64,000 nt of DNA, taken from Anaerolinea thermophila (GTDB lineage Bacteria > Chloroflexota > Anaerolineae > Anaerolineales > Anaerolineaceae). Under the pieces are notes generated by a model, which did no database searches, was not told where the DNA came from, and saw only the letters and a list, made by a program, of their open reading frames with translations. A program made the translations under genes and the position numbers. Positions 63,878 to 64,000 of this stretch are shown in pieces. Every line of letters begins with the position of its first letter. Positions within the stretch are counted from its first letter, which is position 1. The DNA lies in assembly GCF_020723905.1 (NCBI RefSeq), contig NZ_DYHZ01000004.1:115099-179098 (forward strand), in the 5' to 3' direction.

Positions 63878-64000
63878 ACCTCTCCGGTAAAAACCCTCCT
63901 TCTTTGCGCCCTCCGCGCCTCAGCAGTACCCCCCCTCTTTCTTCGCGCTCTTTGCACCTTTGCGGTAAACACCCTCTTTCTTCGCATCCTCTGCGCCTCA
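63878..64000. repeat. Degenerate short intergenic repeats at the window end
   Basis: About three variants of a 40-base unit follow each other, with shared words such as CTTTGCACCTTTGCGGTAAA, TTCTTCGCGCTC and CTCTGCGCCTCA. Together with a C-rich tract they continue to the window edge. This resembles dispersed intergenic repeats common in Chloroflexota and other phyla. No coding frame is evident. Confidence 0.6.

Overview
The window looks like a chromosome segment of a Chloroflexota bacterium, most likely class Anaerolineae. This is inferred from the GC-rich coding style, the MutL-like ASKHA gene inside a set of membrane proteins, the zinc-ribbon protein with LPxWL repeats, and the many S/T/P-rich lipoproteins. 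No rRNA, tRNA, CRISPR array, transposase or origin was recognised. No gene-free stretch exceeds 300 bases. The largest gaps are 54300-54542 (terminator and hairpins) and 63751-64000 (short intergenic repeats).

Layout. 1-2469: the end of a multiheme cytochrome c gene, then a lipoprotein with four rhodanese domains. 2597-4526: an M29 aminopeptidase and a Cys/His cluster protein. 4595-7651: two AT-rich GT-C membrane glycosyltransferase genes that stand out from their neighbours. 7797-11241: a complete dTDP-L-rhamnose operon (rfbC-B-A-D). 11183-22561 (minus): a surface polysaccharide operon with three GT4-type transferases, a glycosyltransferase-methyltransferase fusion, a Wzm/Wzt ABC exporter and two polytopic membrane proteins. 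22652-27624 (plus): a lipoprotein, a Wzz-like protein, an O-antigen ligase/polymerase-like protein and a membrane-anchored metalloprotease. The rhamnose genes, transferases and exporter together suggest synthesis and export of a rhamnose-containing envelope glycan. 27674-35421: a GNAT acetyltransferase with a 20-codon leader ORF, a TauE-like permease, a GH36-like protein, an aldo/keto reductase and a P2-type cation ATPase.

35513-54263 (minus) is a chemosensory and cyclic-di-GMP cluster of 14 genes in transcription order: dual-receiver regulator, CheA, CheW, soluble MCP, HEAT-repeat protein, CheR, CheB, CheY-like (frameshifted), CheC, five-GAF histidine kinase, GGDEF cyclase, HD-GYP regulator (nonsense codon in its receiver), CheY-like and a second CheC. 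No flagellar or pilus genes are present, so it probably controls an alternative output.

54543-62939 (minus) is an operon of uncharacterised envelope proteins around a MutL-like ATPase. Its head gene, the chemosensory operon and two or three polysaccharide operons share a promoter layout in which the -10 box lies only 6-9 bases before the start codon, so leaderless mRNAs are likely. The window ends with a PIG-L/LmbE deacetylase that has no ATG, GTG or TTG ahead of its catalytic motif.
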